The translations under genes and the position numbers were made by a program. A model generated the notes under the pieces. The model was given only the letters and a program-made list of their open reading frames with translations, did no database searches and was not told where the DNA came from. A DNA stretch of 64,000 nt. Origin: an uncultured Thalassolituus sp. GTDB taxonomy: Bacteria; Pseudomonadota; Gammaproteobacteria; Pseudomonadales; Oceanobacteraceae. The DNA lies in NCBI GenBank assembly GCA_913061435.1, contig CAJXUK010000002.1, forward strand, positions 62,001 through 126,000, read 5' to 3'. The first letter of the stretch is position 1, and each line of letters begins with the position of its first letter. This document shows, one piece after another, positions 1 to 9,172 of the stretch.

Positions 1-633
1 TTACGAGGATTGCCTGCGCACTTGCAGCAGTTAGATATGGAGAGTAATGGTAAATCGATTGGCATTGATGGCCGCAAGGTGGATTATCATACCGGCCCTA
101 TCATTTGGGGCGGTGTCGGCTCAAATGGCCAACACGCTTATCATCAATTATTGCACCAAGGCACACATTTTTCTCCAAGCGATTTCATCGTGCCCATGCG
201 CAGCCATAACCCGATTGATAATTTTCACGCCATGCTGGTTTCTAATGCACTGTCTCAAAGCCAAGCGTTATTAACCGGTAAAACCGAGCAACAAGCAATT
301 GATGAATGCTTAGCCGCTGGCATGAGCGAAGGTGAAGCCATGGTTTTAGCCGCGCAAAAAGTGATTCCAGGCAATCGACCCAGTAATACCTTGTTCTTTC
401 CCAAATCAACCCCCCATTCTATAGGTGCTTTAATTGCCCTATACGAGCACAAAGTCGCTGCTCAAGGCATGCTTTGGGGCGTAAACTCGTTTGACCAGTG
501 GGGCGTAGAATTGGGTAAACAAATGGGCGAAAACGTGTTGGCCGCGCTAGAAGGCGAAGCCAGCAGTGCTCAGTTTGATAACTCAACCAGTGGTTTAATT
601 CAGGCTTACAAAAATATGCAAGACCAGCTGTAA
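1..633 (+). CDS. pgi: Glucose-6-phosphate isomerase, C-terminal part (5' end outside window)
   Basis: Interconverts glucose-6-phosphate and fructose-6-phosphate in the cytoplasm. The frame is open from base 1, so the gene begins before the window; the first apparent start (TTG at 10) is internal. The 210 visible residues match the last two fifths of the usual roughly 550-residue enzyme. Visible motifs are MESNGK, the SNGQHA block that holds the catalytic histidine, and the family signature FDQWGVELGKQ near the end. It stops at 631-633. A 148-base gap follows before the thiolase. Nothing looks truncated at the 3' end. Confidence 0.95.
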   Translation, partial: LRGLPAHLQQLDMESNGKSIGIDGRKVDYHTGPIIWGGVGSNGQHAYHQLLHQGTHFSPSDFIVPMRSHNPIDNFHAMLVSNALSQSQALLTGKTEQQAIDECLAAGMSEGEAMVLAAQKVIPGNRPSNTLFFPKSTPHSIGALIALYEHKVAAQGMLWGVNSFDQWGVELGKQMGENVLAALEGEASSAQFDNSTSGLIQAYKNMQDQL

Positions 634-781
634 GACCTACTTCATCATTTAGCTCACAACTGTGTTTTCATAACGGATGCGGTTGTTTTTAGACTAACCG
701 ATTTTAACTAATTATCATGTCGTTAAATGTTAATGTTCATGATGTTATATTGAACTTATATCGTTCTACTTGGAGTATTTT

Positions 782-1957
782 ATGACCGACGTCGTTATCG
801 TCGCTGCAACCCGCACCGCTATTGGTTCTTTTGGTGGTTCATTATCTAGTCTACCCGCAACAGAGTTAGGTGCTATTGTTATTCGTTCTCTTATCGAGAA
901 AACCGGTATTTCGCCAGATGCTATTGATGAAGTATTAATGGGCCAAGTATTAACCGCAGGCTGCGGCCAAAACCCTGCTCGCCAAGCCGCCATTAAGGCA
1001 GGTATTCCTGCAACGGCGTCTGCCATGACCATTAACAAGGTCTGTGGTTCAGGTCTTAAAGCACTGCACTTAGCGGCACAAGCAATTAAAGCCGGCGATG
1101 CCGATGTGGTTATTGCCGGTGGCCAAGAATCCATGTCGAACTCGGCTCACGTTTTACCTAACTCTCGCAACGGCCAGCGCATGGGTAACTGGAATATGGT
1201 TGATACCATGATTACCGATGGCCTGTGGGACGCGTTTAACGATTACCACATGGGCATTACCGCTGAAAATATTGCCGAACAGTTTGAAATTCCGCGCTGC
1301 GATCAAGATGAATTCGCTGCACAATCACAAGCTAAAGCGTTAGCCGCCATTGAAGCGGGTAAGTTCAAAGATGAAATTACTCCAGTCACTATTCCTCAGC
1401 GCCGTGGCGACGATATTGTTTTTGATACCGACGAAGGCCCACGCGCTGTTACCGCAGAAAAACTGTCGGGTATGCGCGCGGCGTTTAAAAAAGACGGCAC
1501 GGTTACCGCGGGTAACGCGTCTTCTTTAAATGATGGGGCAGCTGCAGTCATGCTAGCCAGCCGTGAAAAAGCAGAAGCATTAGGTTTGCCGATTTTAGCG
1601 ACCATTTCAGGCTATGCCAGCGCCGGTGTGGATCCAACCATTATGGGCACAGGGCCAATTCCTGCGGTTAAAAAATGCTTAGCCAAAGCGGGTTGGGATA
1701 TAAATGATCTGGATTTGGTTGAAGCCAACGAAGCCTTTGCCGTTCAAGCAATATCGGTGAACCAAGGCCTTGAATGGGATGCCAACAAGGTCAACGTCAA
1801 CGGTGGCGCGATTGCGTTAGGCCATCCCATTGGCGCTTCTGGTTGTCGTGTATTGATTACCTTATTGCACGAAATGATTCGTCAAGATGCAAACAAGGGT
1901 CTTGCGACGTTATGCATCGGTGGTGGTATGGGTGTTGCGCTTTCTATTGAGCGTTAA
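782..1957 (+). CDS. phaA: Acetyl-CoA C-acetyltransferase (thiolase II)
   Basis: Condenses two acetyl-CoA to acetoacetyl-CoA, or the reverse, in short-chain fatty acid or polyhydroxybutyrate metabolism. The 391 residues fit the family length. The three thiolase catalytic residues are present: Cys88 in NKVCGSG, His348 in GHPIGASG and Cys378 in CIGGGMG. I start at ATG 782, with GGAG six bases upstream; a TTG at 770 is in frame but lies inside that ribosome site. No polymerase or reductase gene is adjacent, so the PHB role is not shown here, and atoB would be an equally good name. The family is certain; the exact pathway is not. Confidence 0.93.
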   Translation: MTDVVIVAATRTAIGSFGGSLSSLPATELGAIVIRSLIEKTGISPDAIDEVLMGQVLTAGCGQNPARQAAIKAGIPATASAMTINKVCGSGLKALHLAAQAIKAGDADVVIAGGQESMSNSAHVLPNSRNGQRMGNWNMVDTMITDGLWDAFNDYHMGITAENIAEQFEIPRCDQDEFAAQSQAKALAAIEAGKFKDEITPVTIPQRRGDDIVFDTDEGPRAVTAEKLSGMRAAFKKDGTVTAGNASSLNDGAAAVMLASREKAEALGLPILATISGYASAGVDPTIMGTGPIPAVKKCLAKAGWDINDLDLVEANEAFAVQAISVNQGLEWDANKVNVNGGAIALGHPIGASGCRVLITLLHEMIRQDANKGLATLCIGGGMGVALSIER

Positions 1958-1965
1958 ATTCGACC

Positions 1966-1998
1966 ATCTGCACGGGGGTACTGAGCAGATACTTTTTC
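1966..1998 (+). terminator. Possible weak terminator after the thiolase gene
   Basis: A six-base inverted repeat (ATCTGC at 1966-1971, GCAGAT at 1985-1990) has a 13-base loop and is followed by ACTTTTTCT. The stem is short, so this is only suggestive. Confidence 0.4.
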
Positions 1999-2065
1999 TA
2001 CTCTTGCTCCCCTCTCCACTTCGTAATATTCTTGATTAAAACAACAATTACAAAGTGAGCCTGAT

Positions 2066-2389
2066 ATGTCCGATGAAAAGCGCTTTCAATCCTTTGCCGA
2101 GTTCTACCCTTTTTACCTCAGCGAACACAGCCACCCCATGTGTCGAACATTGCATTACATCGGAAGTTTTGGGGTATTAGCGATTATTGCTTATGCAATT
2201 ATTACAGCAAATTATATGGCGCTGTGGTTTACGCCACTCATGGGATACGGTTTTGCTTGGGTTGCGCACTTTTTTATTGAACACAATCGCCCCGCTACGT
2301 TTAAATACCCGCTTTACAGCTTTATGGGTGATTGGGTCATGCTAAAAGATTTTTTACTCGGCCGTTTACGCAACGAACAATTTAAATAA
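2066..2389 (+). CDS. DUF962 / Mpo1-like small membrane protein
   Basis: A 107-residue protein of the DUF962 family. Visible hallmarks are FYPFYLSEH near residue 15, RTLHYIG around residue 29, HFFIEHNRPATFKYPL around residues 70-86 and GDWVM near 90. Two hydrophobic segments lie between the histidine-bearing motifs. The yeast relative Mpo1 is an iron-dependent dioxygenase in alpha-oxidation of hydroxy fatty acids, and the conserved His/Glu residues suggest a metal site; the bacterial role is not established. It begins at ATG 2066 and ends 16 bases from the convergent MATE gene. Confidence 0.85.
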   Translation: MSDEKRFQSFAEFYPFYLSEHSHPMCRTLHYIGSFGVLAIIAYAIITANYMALWFTPLMGYGFAWVAHFFIEHNRPATFKYPLYSFMGDWVMLKDFLLGRLRNEQFK

Positions 2390-2405
2390 ACACTCCGTTA
2401 GAACA

Positions 2406-3770
2406 TCATACATCCAAAGGCGTGGAGTAGTTTCTTACTCCAAATGCCTGCTTAGTTTGAGCCTGCTTAATTAAACCCCATACGATAAAGCCCGCAATTA
2501 AATTGCCTAAAGACGCGCCAAGTAACAAGCCTTCAAAACCATACAACTGCCCCCCAAGCCAAGCCAGCGGCACATAAAATACACTCAAACGCACAAGGTT
2601 TAATAACATCGATACACTGGTTTTTTGCAGTGCGTTTAACGCCGAGTTGGCACACAACACAATGCCCATACCGGCGTAGCCTACGGGCATGATCATTAAA
2701 TAGTGACTTATTTTTTCGAGTACCGCGGGGTCTTGTGAAAATAGAGTAGCTAAATACGGCGACACTGCCCACAACACCAGCCATACCGCTACTTGCCATA
2801 CCAAAATAAAACGCACCGCCAGAGACAGCACCTGCCAAACCCGCGCATGCTGGTCGGCCGCAAAATTTTGGCCAACAAACACCGGCAAGGTAGAAGTTAA
2901 TGCCAAAATAGCCACAATCGCAAACGGCTCAATACGCGAACCCACCCCAAAGGCTGCCACTGCTTGCTCTCCCATTGGGGCAATCATCACCAATAAAAAA
3001 CCACTCGCCACAGGCACCATGACATTCGTGATCATCGCAGGAATGCCTAAGGTTAATAATCTTTTCCAGATTTTAAACAGCGCTTTTAATGTTAATTGCC
3101 CCCAATGCAATAAATCAATTTTAGCCAGTGAATACACCATCACTAATACAACAATCAACCAACATAAAGAGCTGGCTAAAGCAGCACCCGCAACTCCCAT
3201 GGCAGGAATGGGGCCCAAACCAAAAATTAAAATAGGGTCTAAAATAGCGTTTAATACGGCAGACCCCAGCATCATTAAACTGGGCAACTTGGTATTGCCA
3301 ACAGCGCGCATACTGCTGTTGATAACAATCATCAACATCATCACCACGGCTCCCGGCCACCAAAACTGCATGTACTGCCAAATGAGCGGCAGTAAATCTT
3401 GCTGCGCCCCCAATAGCAAAAATAACTCATCATTAAACCACCAGCCTAATAACACCATGACAACCGCAATAACCAAGGTGAATAACAAGGCAGCAACCAC
3501 ATAATGTTGAGCAAGTTTATGATCTTCTGCACCGGTAGCACGGGCAATTAAAGCCGACGAAGCAATACCTAGCCCAATCGCTAGATTCATCGCAATCATG
3601 GCGATTGGCATGGTAAAACTGACTGCGGCTAAACTCTGAGTCCCCAATAGCGATATAAAAAAAGTATCGACTAAGTTAAAAAAGAAAACAGCAACAATAC
3701 CAATCACCATCGGGATCGTTAACTTATAAAGCACCTGCCCCACAGGGCCCGACACAATTTCTTTTCTCAC
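2406..3770 (-). CDS. MATE family multidrug/cation antiporter
   Basis: An inner-membrane exporter of 454 residues, the normal MATE length, with about twelve hydrophobic segments in two halves. The N-terminal segment has the typical PMVIGIVAVFFFNLVDTFF pattern, and a Gln-Asn pair (VGQNF) lies near the start of the second half. Members expel cationic drugs or dyes using Na+ or H+ gradients; the substrate cannot be told from sequence. It is convergent with the DUF962 gene and has no regulator beside it. Confidence 0.9.
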   Translation of the reverse strand: MRKEIVSGPVGQVLYKLTIPMVIGIVAVFFFNLVDTFFISLLGTQSLAAVSFTMPIAMIAMNLAIGLGIASSALIARATGAEDHKLAQHYVVAALLFTLVIAVVMVLLGWWFNDELFLLLGAQQDLLPLIWQYMQFWWPGAVVMMLMIVINSSMRAVGNTKLPSLMMLGSAVLNAILDPILIFGLGPIPAMGVAGAALASSLCWLIVVLVMVYSLAKIDLLHWGQLTLKALFKIWKRLLTLGIPAMITNVMVPVASGFLLVMIAPMGEQAVAAFGVGSRIEPFAIVAILALTSTLPVFVGQNFAADQHARVWQVLSLAVRFILVWQVAVWLVLWAVSPYLATLFSQDPAVLEKISHYLMIMPVGYAGMGIVLCANSALNALQKTSVSMLLNLVRLSVFYVPLAWLGGQLYGFEGLLLGASLGNLIAGFIVWGLIKQAQTKQAFGVRNYSTPLDV

Positions 3771-4096
3771 AGGTTCACCACTGGTTATTTTTTAACAGGG
3801 GCTCATGGTAACAGAATGAAAAGCTTGGCAATGAAAATAGAAGCGTTTGAATTCATTGTTCCAATTTTGTGCTAAACAACAACTAAACATCTGACACCAA
3901 TCCCTGGTTTAACAGCCAGATCAATCCACTCTGATCAATCGAATCAAATTGCTTATTACAGATCGTTAAACGGTGTAAAAGATTTAGCCAGCGCTTTTAC
4001 AAAGTCGCAAAAATACTCTAAATTAACAGCGTATTTAATCCGCCCATCTCATCGATTATTAAAACAATTTTATTTAGCAATACGGTAGCGAATAAC
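3771..4096. other. Intergenic region between divergent MATE and DUF481 genes
   Basis: 326 bases without a credible open frame. It should carry promoters for both flanking genes. A weak sigma70-like pair (TTTACA at 3996-4001 and TCTAAA at 4017-4022, 15-base spacing) points toward the DUF481 gene. Two GATCAAT copies sit near 3920-3940. I see no strong terminator or RNA gene. Confidence 0.4.
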
Positions 4097-4882
4097 ATGA
4101 AAAAGCAATTACGAGTGTCTAGCATTTTGCCAACGACGTTTTTATCCACAGGTTTATTAAGCAGCCTACTGCTTTTACCCAGTATTTCTTCAGCAAATGA
4201 ACAAGAGCAAGCTGCCCAAGAAGCCTCACCATGGGCAGGTAGTGCTGAACTGGGCTTTATCCAAACATCGGGTAACAGTGATACTCAGAGCTTTAACGGT
4301 AAGTTCAACCTGGTTCACGAATTAGAACCAAACACGACTTCTTTAAAACTAGAAGCGCTAACCAGTGAAGAAGATGGCACCTCATCAAAAGAAAAGTATC
4401 TTGCAGAATTAAAATACGATTATGCAGTATCAGATCGCAGCTATGTTGCCTCTTTCTTAGGCTATGAAGACGACCGCTTTAACGGTTACGAATACCAAAG
4501 CACAATAGCCGTTGGTTATGGTTACAAAGCATGGAATGATAAAGAAAAAGGTAAATTAGAGTTAGAAGTTGGCCCAGGTTTCCGCCGCAATGTACTGGAG
4601 CAACGCAATGAAGATAACGAAAAAATTGAAGAAGAAGCAGTGGGTCGTGCCAGCTTAAACCTGTTGGTCAATATTGGTGAAGGCGCAAAATTCACCGAGG
4701 TTTTATCGGTTGAAGGTGGTGACTCTAAAATCGTATATAAGTCAGACATGGGTATTCAAAGCACCTTAGTAGGCGCATTAGCGATGAAGATTAATTACCA
4801 AGTTAAACACACTACCGATGTTCCAGAAGGTAAAAAGAACACGGATTCTTTAGTCGGTGTGACCCTTGTGTACAGTTTTTAA
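4097..4882 (+). CDS. DUF481 outer-membrane protein (YdiY-like)
   Basis: A 261-residue exported protein. Residues 1-34 form a signal peptide with a long hydrophobic core and a likely cut after SSA. The mature part begins with WAGSAELGFIQTSGNSDTQ, the typical DUF481 opening, and then alternates polar and hydrophobic residues as expected for beta strands. It ends in VYSF, an outer-membrane-barrel type C-terminal phenylalanine. The family is commonly called a salt-induced outer-membrane protein; its molecular role is unknown. The 2H phosphoesterase gene begins 11 bases downstream, so the two are probably cotranscribed. Confidence 0.88.
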   Translation: MKKQLRVSSILPTTFLSTGLLSSLLLLPSISSANEQEQAAQEASPWAGSAELGFIQTSGNSDTQSFNGKFNLVHELEPNTTSLKLEALTSEEDGTSSKEKYLAELKYDYAVSDRSYVASFLGYEDDRFNGYEYQSTIAVGYGYKAWNDKEKGKLELEVGPGFRRNVLEQRNEDNEKIEEEAVGRASLNLLVNIGEGAKFTEVLSVEGGDSKIVYKSDMGIQSTLVGALAMKINYQVKHTTDVPEGKKNTDSLVGVTLVYSF

Positions 4883-4893
4883 AATAGATAAGC

Positions 4894-5514
4894 ATGCCTG
4901 ATTCGTTTATTGATCATGACTTTACGCAGCCCACCGAGCTGCGTGATTTCGTTGAATGGCACCAAGGCATCAAGCATTATGGTTTTTGGGCAATCGAAGT
5001 CACCGACCCGCTTTGCTTAAAAACCATTGGTCTGTGTCAGCAACATCTTGCCGATCGACTGCACCCTCATTATTTGCGCCAACCCCACATCACCCTCAGC
5101 GCGTCTGGTTTAATCGATGAACAACACTTTAGCCAGGATTGTTTGCAACAACAAATTCATGCGTTAAAAACCCATAAGATCAAACCGTTTTCTTTGTATT
5201 TAACCGAAGCACATAGTTTTTCCAGTGCCCCGTATTTAGCCATTAAAGACCCCTCAGCATCGTTACAATCCATTCGAAAGTGTTTGCACGGTATCTGTGC
5301 TGGTGAAGAAGGCAGCGAATATGTTCCTCATGTTACCTTGGGGTTTTATAAACACGCTTACCCAACCCCCAAGATTTGCACTCAGTTGTCGACAGCTTCA
5401 ACACTGCATTGCAAAGAAAAACAATTTAAGGTCAACGAAATTATCTTTGCTCGTTATAATACCCGTGAGATTCAGGGCCGCTACCAAGTGCTGCATCGTA
5501 TCCCGCTGGTCTAA
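4894..5514 (+). CDS. 2H phosphoesterase (2'-5' RNA ligase-like)
   Basis: A 206-residue protein with the two HxT motifs of the 2H phosphoesterase superfamily: PHITLS with His65/Thr67 and PHVTLG with His145/Thr147. Known members hydrolyse or ligate 2',5' linkages or cyclic phosphates in RNA. The motif spacing of about 80 residues fits LigT/ThpR-like proteins, but overall similarity to E. coli ThpR is not obvious, so I give no symbol. The start at ATG 4894 lacks a strong ribosome site, which fits coupling to the gene 11 bases upstream. Confidence 0.8.
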   Translation: MPDSFIDHDFTQPTELRDFVEWHQGIKHYGFWAIEVTDPLCLKTIGLCQQHLADRLHPHYLRQPHITLSASGLIDEQHFSQDCLQQQIHALKTHKIKPFSLYLTEAHSFSSAPYLAIKDPSASLQSIRKCLHGICAGEEGSEYVPHVTLGFYKHAYPTPKICTQLSTASTLHCKEKQFKVNEIIFARYNTREIQGRYQVLHRIPLV

Positions 5515-5592
5515 CACTGTGTTTTAATTGCTCTGCACTAAACCCATATTAACAGCGACACTTTAAGCGACCACTTAGCGAGCTGCAAAATC

Positions 5593-6015
5593 ATGGCATT
5601 ACTTGGTTTATTTCTATCCGCATTAATTGCCGCTACGCTTTTGCCTATGGGCTCCGAAGTCATTCTGGTTGCCTTGTTAGAGCAAGGTCATGTTGCTTGG
5701 CTTTTATGGTTAATCGCTACAAGCGGTAACACCCTAGGTAGCATAATTAACTATGCCTTAGGCTATTGGGCACACGGTTACGTTGAGCAAAAATATCAGC
5801 ATTCACGGTCGTGGCAGCAAGGGTTGCGTCTGTATAACCGCTACGGTTTTTGGTCATTATTATTCGCTTGGTTGCCTATTATTGGCGATCCATTGACCCT
5901 AATTGCAGGTTTGGCACGTACTAACATTAAGCTATTTATTTTATTGGTCGCCATTGGCAAGGGAACACGCTATGCCGTGCTGATTATGTTAGCTCAAATG
6001 GCATTCAATTCGTGA
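5593..6015 (+). CDS. YqaA-type DedA-family membrane protein
   Basis: A 140-residue inner-membrane protein with about four hydrophobic segments. LPMGSEVILVAL near residue 18, SGNTLGSIINYALGYWAH near residues 44-62 and RYGFWSLLFAWLPIIGDPLTL near 92-112 are the usual VTT/DedA motifs of the short YqaA branch. DedA proteins are linked to lipid carrier transport and membrane homeostasis; the substrate of YqaA-type members is unknown. Its stop overlaps the start region of the Smr gene, so translation may be coupled. Confidence 0.88.
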   Translation: MALLGLFLSALIAATLLPMGSEVILVALLEQGHVAWLLWLIATSGNTLGSIINYALGYWAHGYVEQKYQHSRSWQQGLRLYNRYGFWSLLFAWLPIIGDPLTLIAGLARTNIKLFILLVAIGKGTRYAVLIMLAQMAFNS

Positions 6016-6026
6016 TGATGAGTATT

Positions 6027-6611
6027 ATGAAAAACGATGAAGATTTCTTTCTGCAGCAAATGCAGGGAGTACAAAAACTAAAGCAGGTAAAAAAAGTCGA
6101 TCTCAGCCAGCCACACCAAACAACCGAGGTGCACAAGCTGAGGCAGCAGGCGGCAACGCAAGAACAAATAAGCACCGACCCAAACCACCTGCAACATTAT
6201 GAAGTGCAGCGCGTTCAGCCTCACGACGTATTAGGTTTTAAATGCCACGGTATTCAAGACGGCGTCTATCGCAAGCTGCGTCAAGGCAAGTATCAAATCG
6301 ATGCACGCTTAGATTTGCACAAAATGACGATAGAAACGGCGCGTGACAAAGTATTCACTTTTATAAACGATTGTATGAAGTACGATCTACGTACCGTGTT
6401 AATCATGCCGGGCAAGGGTGACCGAAATAAAGAAGATCCTGCATTACTGAAAAGCTATTTGATTCATTGGTTGCCGCAAATCAACGAAGTAATGGCCTAC
6501 CATACCGCTCAACCTAAAGATGGCGGTGCGGGTGCTTTTTATGTGTTGTTAAAAAAGAGTGAACGTAAAAAAGAACAAGCACGCGAAAAGTTTTTTAAAG
6601 GGCGCGTTTAG
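6027..6611 (+). CDS. Smr-domain protein (SmrA/YdaL-like)
   Basis: Smr domains bind or nick DNA or RNA, often at branched or stalled structures. The domain occupies roughly residues 90-180, with LDLHKMT and the later MPGKGD stretch. The C-terminus is basic and lysine rich. Several in-frame starts exist (GTG 6012, ATG 6015, 6018 and 6027); I prefer 6027 because the resulting MKNDEDFF start resembles E. coli SmrA and a GATGAG site lies five bases before it. It overlaps or abuts yqaA. A strong terminator follows. Confidence 0.85.
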   Translation: MKNDEDFFLQQMQGVQKLKQVKKVDLSQPHQTTEVHKLRQQAATQEQISTDPNHLQHYEVQRVQPHDVLGFKCHGIQDGVYRKLRQGKYQIDARLDLHKMTIETARDKVFTFINDCMKYDLRTVLIMPGKGDRNKEDPALLKSYLIHWLPQINEVMAYHTAQPKDGGAGAFYVLLKKSERKKEQAREKFFKGRV

Positions 6612-6650
6612 GTCAGCCAATAAACCAAACAATTATCCAAAGTCGGTTTA

Positions 6651-6688
6651 AAAAGCACAGTGATTGTCATTAATCACTGTGCTTTTTT
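6651..6688. terminator. Bidirectional intrinsic terminator between smr and ilvA
   Basis: A perfect 15-bp stem (6651-6665 with 6672-6686) with a six-base loop. The plus strand has a run of six T, and an A tract at the left edge serves the minus strand. It sits between convergent genes. Confidence 0.95.
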
Positions 6689-6726
6689 GTAATAACCCAC
6701 AATTACCGCAGACCGGCAATGGCAGA

Positions 6727-8286
6727 TTAACGCAAAAACAACTTATAAGCTGGGTTATCAGATTCATTCCAATAGTTGTAACCCAATTCGGTTAAATAAC
6801 CTTCTAACTCTTTATGCTGGCGATTATCTTTTGGTACCTGCAAGCCCACCAAAACACGGCCATAGGCAGCACCGTGATTGCGGTAGTGAAAAAGTGAAAT
6901 ATTGAACTTTTTACCTAAGGTTTTAAGAAACTGCAGTAATGCACCAGGGCGTTCTGGAAATTCAAAACGATACACCAATTCATCGCTTACCGAATCCGGT
7001 GCATGGCCACCTACCATATGACGAATATGGTATTTAGATACTTCATCTTCGGTCAAATCCACAGCGGGATAATCTTTTGCTTTTAATTCTGCCAACAAGT
7101 GCTGACGTGCGTCTTTTTCAGCACCAACTTTAACACCTACGTATATTTGCGCAGATTTATCATCGCGATAACGGTAATTAAATTCAGTGATTGGGCGCTT
7201 GCCTAGTAAGCTACAAAATTGCTGAAAGCTACCAGCACGCTCTGGAATAGTAACGGCTAAAATCGCTTCGCGGCCTTCACCTATTTCGGCAACTTCGGCG
7301 ATATAACGCAAACGATCAAAGTTCATGTTGGCACCGCTTAAAATAGACACCAAATTAGCGCCTTCAATGCCCTCGCGTTCGACGTACTTTTTCATTCCGG
7401 CAACGCTAAGCGCCCCAGCAGGTTCACACACGGCTCGCGTATCATCAAACACATCTTTTACTGCAGCGCACAACTCATCTGGAGTACAGGTAATAACTTC
7501 GTCTACATAATGGCGCGCTAAGTCCCACGTATTTTTACCTACCTGTGCCACGGCTACACCATCGGCAAAGATGCCTACAAAAGGTAAGGTAACACGACGC
7601 CCTGCCGCCAAGGCAGCGTGTAAACTGGCAGATTCGGTAGATTCAACACCAATAACTTTAATATCGGGGCGTAAATATTTTACATACGCCGAAATACCCG
7701 CGATTATGCCGCCGCCACCTACCGGTACAAATATCGCATCGATAGGGTCGCTGAGCTGACGAAGAATCTCCATCCCAATAGTACCTTGCCCAGCAATCAC
7801 ATCTGGGTCGTCGTAAGGATGAATATAGGTAAGGCCTTTTTCTTCCACCAGCTTTTGTGAGTAGGTAAACGCTTCATCAAAGGTATCACCGTGCAATACC
7901 ACTTTTGCACCACGGGCTTTACACGATTTCACTTTAATTTCAGGGGTGGTGCGTGGCATCACAATGGTGGCTTTAATACCCAGTTCGGTCGCAGCTAGTG
8001 CCAAGCCTTGAGCATGATTACCAGCAGATGCAGCAACAACGCCTGCGGCTTTCTCTTCATCACTCAACTGCACCACTTTATTGTAAGCGCCTCTAATTTT
8101 AAAAGAGTACACTGGCTGTTTATCTTCACGCTTTACCCACACTTTATTACCCAAACGCTCCGACAAGAATGGGGCAACATGAAGGGGAGACTCAATCGCA
8201 ACATCGTACACATTAGACGTTAAAATTTTCTTAATGGTTTGCTCTAACAGCTTAGGGCTAGGAGTAGCTGATTTGGGAGACGTCAT
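6727..8286 (-). CDS. ilvA: Threonine ammonia-lyase, biosynthetic
   Basis: PLP enzyme that deaminates L-threonine to 2-oxobutanoate, the first step of isoleucine synthesis. From ATG 8286 it has 519 residues, near the 514 of E. coli IlvA. Lys63 in SFKIRGAYNK is the PLP lysine and VPVGGGGIIAG holds the phosphate. Two ACT-like regulatory domains follow from about residue 335 (EGREAILAVTIPERAG, then ELVYRFEFPERPG), as expected for isoleucine inhibition. A TTG at 8316 in the same frame would add ten unneeded residues. It is divergent from rpiA, a common arrangement in gammaproteobacteria. Confidence 0.95.
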   Translation of the reverse strand: MTSPKSATPSPKLLEQTIKKILTSNVYDVAIESPLHVAPFLSERLGNKVWVKREDKQPVYSFKIRGAYNKVVQLSDEEKAAGVVAASAGNHAQGLALAATELGIKATIVMPRTTPEIKVKSCKARGAKVVLHGDTFDEAFTYSQKLVEEKGLTYIHPYDDPDVIAGQGTIGMEILRQLSDPIDAIFVPVGGGGIIAGISAYVKYLRPDIKVIGVESTESASLHAALAAGRRVTLPFVGIFADGVAVAQVGKNTWDLARHYVDEVITCTPDELCAAVKDVFDDTRAVCEPAGALSVAGMKKYVEREGIEGANLVSILSGANMNFDRLRYIAEVAEIGEGREAILAVTIPERAGSFQQFCSLLGKRPITEFNYRYRDDKSAQIYVGVKVGAEKDARQHLLAELKAKDYPAVDLTEDEVSKYHIRHMVGGHAPDSVSDELVYRFEFPERPGALLQFLKTLGKKFNISLFHYRNHGAAYGRVLVGLQVPKDNRQHKELEGYLTELGYNYWNESDNPAYKLFLR

Positions 8287-8395
8287 AATCGATACTTTTT
8301 TAGTGTATGAAAACAAGCATTGTAGCGAATAAGGATTTATAATGCTTGTACGAGTGACTGAATTTTACCTTAAACGAATCCATTAGAGCCAAGCT

Positions 8396-9106
8396 ATGTC
8401 TTCATCTGTCCACCCTTTATCATCCGACCATTTAAAAGCAGCCGTTGGCAAGGCCGCAGCGGAGTATATTAAGCCTCACCTTGAATACAGTTCGATTATC
8501 GGTGTTGGCACAGGGTCTACAGCAAATTGTTTTATCGATGCCTTGGCAGAATTTAAGCACCTATTTGATGGGGCGGTAGCCAGTTCAGAAGCCACCGCTT
8601 TGCGTTTAAAAGAGCGCGGTATTCCGGTTTACGACTTAAACAGCGTGTTTGAATTAGAATTTTATGTAGACGGTGCCGACGAAATCAACCAACAGCTCGA
8701 AATGATCAAAGGCGGCGGTGGCGCCCTCACCCGCGAGAAAATCGTTGCCGCTGTTGCCAAAGAGTTTGTGTGCGTCGCCGACGAAAGCAAATTGGTCGAT
8801 GTGTTGGGCGCTTATCCGCTTCCGGTTGAAGTCATCCCGATGGCTCGCAGCCATGTCGCCAGAGAAATGGTTAAGCTTGGAGGCGACCCTGTTTTACGTG
8901 ATGGCGTGACCACCGATAACGGCAATATCATTTTAGATTTACATCACTTTCATATGGTGGCAGGTTCAAAGCTTGCACCGACAAACCTAGAAAACGCAAT
9001 CAATCAAGTCACCGGCGTAGTCACGAACGGTCTGTTTGCGAGCCGCCCTGCCGACACCTTACTTCTTGCGACCCAAGATGGGGTTAAAACGATTAAGGCG
9101 CGCTAA
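8396..9106 (+). CDS. rpiA: Ribose-5-phosphate isomerase A
   Basis: Interconverts ribose-5-phosphate and ribulose-5-phosphate in the pentose phosphate pathway. The 236 residues include GVGTGSTA at 36-43, VDGADEIN near 92 and [11 protein letters not shown] near 103, the phosphate-binding and catalytic blocks. It is about 17 residues longer than the E. coli enzyme, mostly at the N-terminus. The upstream gap to ilvA is 109 bases and must hold both promoters. Confidence 0.96.
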   Translation: MSSSVHPLSSDHLKAAVGKAAAEYIKPHLEYSSIIGVGTGSTANCFIDALAEFKHLFDGAVASSEATALRLKERGIPVYDLNSVFELEFYVDGADEINQQLEMIKGGGGALTREKIVAAVAKEFVCVADESKLVDVLGAYPLPVEVIPMARSHVAREMVKLGGDPVLRDGVTTDNGNIILDLHHFHMVAGSKLAPTNLENAINQVTGVVTNGLFASRPADTLLLATQDGVKTIKAR

Positions 9107-9172
9107 AAGAACAAGGTCAACTCATTGATGCCGTGTTATAAACATTGATGCGAAATCAAAAAGGGAGAAAAA

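Noticed and set aside
634-781. Terminator after pgi
   Set aside because: A short CGGTT/AACCG pairing exists near 680-702, but the stem is weak and lacks a T tract.
3019-3504. 161-residue plus-strand frame opposite the MATE gene
   Set aside because: Low-complexity Thr/Ile/Asn translation; mirrors a membrane protein on the other strand.
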